From the NCBI GenBank assembly GCA_022711765.1, contig JAKLEB010000002.1, positions 248,001-312,000 on the forward strand: a stretch of 64,000 bases of DNA. The letters run 5' to 3'. The stretch's first letter is position 1. Every line of letters begins with the position of its first letter. The notes below the pieces were generated by a model. It saw only the letters and a list, made by a program, of their open reading frames with translations, was not told where the DNA came from and did no database searches. The stretch comes from Candidatus Krumholzibacteriota bacterium. GTDB taxonomy: Bacteria; Krumholzibacteriota; Krumholzibacteriia; LZORAL124-64-63. Shown here in pieces: positions 61,693-64,000 of this stretch. The position numbers were made by a program, and so were the translations under genes.

Positions 61693-63708
61693 GTGACCTC
61701 GCTCGGCGCCCGCTGCGTCCGTGACCGGTGTCCTCGCCGCCTCGCCGTCGCGGCGCTGCTCGCCGGCGCGTCGCTCGTGGCCGGTCCGGCGGCGGCGGAG
61801 AATAGCACCAACCTCTACACCGGCGTCGGCATCATCGGCTTGACCGTCACGAACCTCGGGTACGTCGGCAATGGTTTCTCGAGCCCCAATCAGCCGAGCT
61901 GCGAGTATCCGCTCAACAGCAACGTGGAGCACATGTTCCTGGGCGGCCTCTGGGTGGGCGCGGTCACCGCCGACGGGACCATCCGCGTCACCACCGGCGC
62001 CCAGGACTCGGCGACCCTGGAGGACGGGGAGTCGGATCGCGAGTTCAAGGAATACTTCAACCTCGCAGATCCCGCCGATCCCAGGAACAAGGCCTACGTC
62101 TGGTCCAACAGCCAGAACAGCGACGACTTCGATCCGCGCGCCCTCGCCACCCAGCACATCGAGGTCTACATGACCGACTACCTCGATCCGCCGCCGGTGG
62201 GATACCTGCCGCTCGGCCTCGAGGTGACGCTCCGCGGCCTGGCCTGGGCGCCTCCCTACGCCGACGACTTCGTGATCCTCGACTACGCGATCAGCAACGT
62301 CAGCGGGGTCGAGATGCGCGACGTCTACGTCGGCTTCTGGAACGACTGCTCCGTCGGCAACACGGAGCATACGGTTCCCTCGCAGTACGACCCCAATGCT
62401 CCTGTGGGCTGGAACTTCTACGACGACAAGAACGGCGCCTGGGGCGCCGACGGCTGGGTGGACCCGGCGTACAGCGTCGCCGCCGACCCGGGCATCTGGA
62501 TGATGCACGAGCACGACGCCGATACCGATGAGGGCCTCGCCCCGAGCTGGGTCGGCGTCCGCCTGCTCGGCACCCGTCCGTCCGTCCAACCGCCGCTCGA
62601 ACAGCCGCCCGTCTCCTACAACGCCTGGATGTTCCGCCACGTGCCGGCCGAGGACGACACCTACCTCGACGACAACGGCTTCCAGCAGCCCGGCAAGTAC
62701 CAGATCATGAGCAACGGCGCCTTCACGGTCGGCGAGACCCAGGAGACCGACTACACGACCGCCAGCGACTGGGTCGGGCTCCTGTCCACCGGCCCGTGGC
62801 CCACGCTGGCGCCCGACGACACCGTCCACGTCACCTTCGCGGTGGTCTGCGGCGGGGATTCGCTGGCGCTCCTGGCGAACAGCCGGGTCGCGCAGCTCGC
62901 GTACGACCAGGGTTTCGACCTGCCGGGCGGTCCGCCGTCTCCGCTTCTCGACGTCGCGTACGAGTGGGACACCGTCAAGCTGCGGTGGGCGCCGGGCGAC
63001 TCCCTCGGCCCCGACGGCGGCGAACTGCCGCCGCAGGATCCCCGCCGGTCGCCGGAGCAGCACATCTCGGAGATCACCGACAAGCTCGACTTCCAGGGGT
63101 ACCGGATCTACCGCTACCAGGGCCTCAACATCGACCGCGATCCCTACGAGCTGGCGACGGTGGTGGCGGAATTCGACAAGATCGACGGGTTCGGCTTCGA
63201 CACGGGCCTGCCGCCCCTGAACGCCGACGGGCAGCGCGAGTTCGTGGACGCCGGCCTGCTCGACGGCTTCCCCTACTGGTACTCGGTGATCTCGTTCAGC
63301 GCGCCCGACGTCGAGGAGGGCCTGCCGGAATTCCAGAGCGGCTTCAACGAGAACTCCCTGCTGGTCTATCCCGGCCCGGCGGCGCGGGCGAGCAGCGGCG
63401 AGGGCAAGGTCGGCGTCGCACCGAACCCCTACCGCGCGGGCAGCGCCTTCGACAATCCGGGCGGCGAGGTCGAGCTGGGCCGGCGGATCTGGTTCATGAA
63501 CCTGCCGCCGCGCTGCACCATCAAGATCTTCACCCTGGCGGGCGACCTCGTGCGCACGCTCGACCACGCGGACCCCGTCGAGGGCAAGCATGCCTGGGAC
63601 GTGCTCAGCGAGTACGGGCGGGCGATCGCGACGGGCCTCTACGTGTGGGTCGTCGAGAACCTCGATTCCGGCGAGATCCAGCGGGGAAAGCTGGTGATCA
63701 TCAAATGA
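61693..63708 (+). CDS. Large secreted protein with FlgD-like C-terminal tail
   Basis: 671 residues from GTG 61693, which has GGAGG 5 bases upstream; ATG 61648 lies in the promoter. The signal peptide ends near AGPAAAENS. The body has beta-rich segments (VGIIGLTVTNLGYVGNG, LEVTLRGLAWAPPYADDFVILDYAISNVSGVEMRDVYVGFWND), with FQGYRIYRYQG as a fibronectin-like piece. The tail VAPNPYRAGSAFDNPGGEVE ... FTLAGDLVRTLDH ... GLYVWVVENLDSGEIQRGKLVIIK is a Por/FlgD-type sorting-like domain. It overlaps the next gene by ATGA. Probably a surface protein; the activity is unknown. Confidence 0.78.
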   Translation: MTSLGARCVRDRCPRRLAVAALLAGASLVAGPAAAENSTNLYTGVGIIGLTVTNLGYVGNGFSSPNQPSCEYPLNSNVEHMFLGGLWVGAVTADGTIRVTTGAQDSATLEDGESDREFKEYFNLADPADPRNKAYVWSNSQNSDDFDPRALATQHIEVYMTDYLDPPPVGYLPLGLEVTLRGLAWAPPYADDFVILDYAISNVSGVEMRDVYVGFWNDCSVGNTEHTVPSQYDPNAPVGWNFYDDKNGAWGADGWVDPAYSVAADPGIWMMHEHDADTDEGLAPSWVGVRLLGTRPSVQPPLEQPPVSYNAWMFRHVPAEDDTYLDDNGFQQPGKYQIMSNGAFTVGETQETDYTTASDWVGLLSTGPWPTLAPDDTVHVTFAVVCGGDSLALLANSRVAQLAYDQGFDLPGGPPSPLLDVAYEWDTVKLRWAPGDSLGPDGGELPPQDPRRSPEQHISEITDKLDFQGYRIYRYQGLNIDRDPYELATVVAEFDKIDGFGFDTGLPPLNADGQREFVDAGLLDGFPYWYSVISFSAPDVEEGLPEFQSGFNENSLLVYPGPAARASSGEGKVGVAPNPYRAGSAFDNPGGEVELGRRIWFMNLPPRCTIKIFTLAGDLVRTLDHADPVEGKHAWDVLSEYGRAIATGLYVWVVENLDSGEIQRGKLVIIK

Positions 63709-64000
63709 CGTCCACCCGGGCCGTCCGCCACGTCCTCGTCGCGATCCTGATCGCTCTGGGCCTCGCTGCGTGCACGAACGACCCGTTCGATCCCGCGACG
63801 GTTCCCAACCAGCGGCCGACCGTGCGGTTCTTCGTCGAGCCCGTCGATTCCACGGGCGAGCTGAACCCCACGAGCTACTTCCAGCGCACGTTCCACTGGA
63901 GCGGATCCGACGTCGACGGGCGGGTGGTGGCGTACTTCGTGTCGATCCGCCCGGATTCCGCGGTGCCGGCGCCCTGGGACACCACGACCGACACCGATAC
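63705..64000 (+). CDS. Predicted lipoprotein, truncated by the window end
   Basis: At least 98 residues; the 3' end is outside the window. It starts MTSTRAVRHVLVAILIALGLAAC with lipobox LAAC, followed by TNDPFDP. The mature part has FHWSGSDVDGRVVAYFVSIRPDS, a fibronectin type III-like strand pattern common in proteins of this group. ATG 63705 overlaps the preceding stop, so it is co-transcribed with the secreted protein upstream. Confidence 0.7.
   Translation, partial: MTSTRAVRHVLVAILIALGLAACTNDPFDPATVPNQRPTVRFFVEPVDSTGELNPTSYFQRTFHWSGSDVDGRVVAYFVSIRPDSAVPAPWDTTTDTD

Noticed and set aside
1..64000. CRISPR arrays, tRNA or rRNA genes, insertion sequences and prophage genes
   Set aside because: None was recognised when reading through; no regularly spaced repeats, transposase-like proteins or cloverleaf-like segments were noticed. 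A tRNA search tool could still find something I missed.

Overview
This window is very GC-rich (about 70 percent by eye), densely coded DNA from a Gram-negative bacterium. Evidence for the Gram-negative envelope is a lipid A-type acyltransferase, several lipoproteins with clear lipoboxes and an outer-membrane-like protein. Four secreted proteins end in a FlgD-Ig-like tail (three with a PNPFNP motif, one with PNPYRAG). That style is common in the FCB group and related uncultured phyla such as Eisenbacteria or Krumholzibacteriota. I cannot fix the lineage from the sequence alone. Respiratory complex I together with a 2-oxoglutarate dehydrogenase complex points to a respiring heterotroph. I saw no rRNA, tRNA, CRISPR array, insertion sequence or phage gene.

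Layout. 1-9.4 kb: a complex I operon nuoCD(partial)-H-I-J-K-L-M-N, mostly with ATGA/GTGA overlaps and with no nuoEFG between D and H. 9.5-17.6 kb: a 1670-residue PEP synthase-like protein with permuted domains, a malic enzyme-phosphotransacetylase fusion that has lost malic-enzyme metal ligands, and a class II aldolase-like protein. 17.6-34.6 kb: envelope and secreted proteins (beta-propellers with FlgD tails, a lipoprotein, a membrane sulfatase-like hydrolase, TPR proteins, an FAD oxidoreductase, a large polytopic membrane protein and a putative outer-membrane protein). 34.9-36.6 kb: a KefB/TrkA-type antiporter.

36.6-42.1 kb (minus strand): a bacterial microcompartment operon. In order of transcription it reads winged-helix regulator, RpiB-DeoC fusion enzyme, BMC-T, BMC-H, BMC-P, acylating aldehyde dehydrogenase, BMC-T, BMC-P, BMC-P. 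The enzymes imply that deoxyribose-5-phosphate is cleaved inside the shell to glyceraldehyde-3-phosphate and acetaldehyde, and the acetaldehyde is oxidised to acetyl-CoA. The aldehyde dehydrogenase N-terminus and the linker of the fusion enzyme share an encapsulation-peptide-like helix. Four copies of a 17-bp inverted repeat, (A/C)CTTCA-N4-G-Y-GAAGT, lie at the operon promoter, over the regulator start codon, just before the fusion gene and about 110 bp upstream of the promoter. This is a coherent, apparently self-regulated system and the main discovery of the window.

42.4-47.7 kb: two secreted proteins behind a near-consensus promoter, an LpxL-type acyltransferase, and a lipoprotein combining a cholesterol-dependent-cytolysin-like core with a LamG-like C-terminus. 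47.7-53.3 kb (minus): lpdA, sucB and sucA, with a strong intrinsic terminator in the sucA-sucB gap. 53.4-64 kb: a left-handed beta-helix acetyltransferase, an M48 protease with a TerB-like tail, an AIM24 protein, a 51-residue Cys protein, a D-serine dehydratase/D-threonine aldolase-family enzyme, a zinc-finger/LemA/HtpX operon, a lipoprotein, a Mut7-C protein, and two secreted proteins, the last cut by the window end. All coordinates and residue numbers were worked out by hand.
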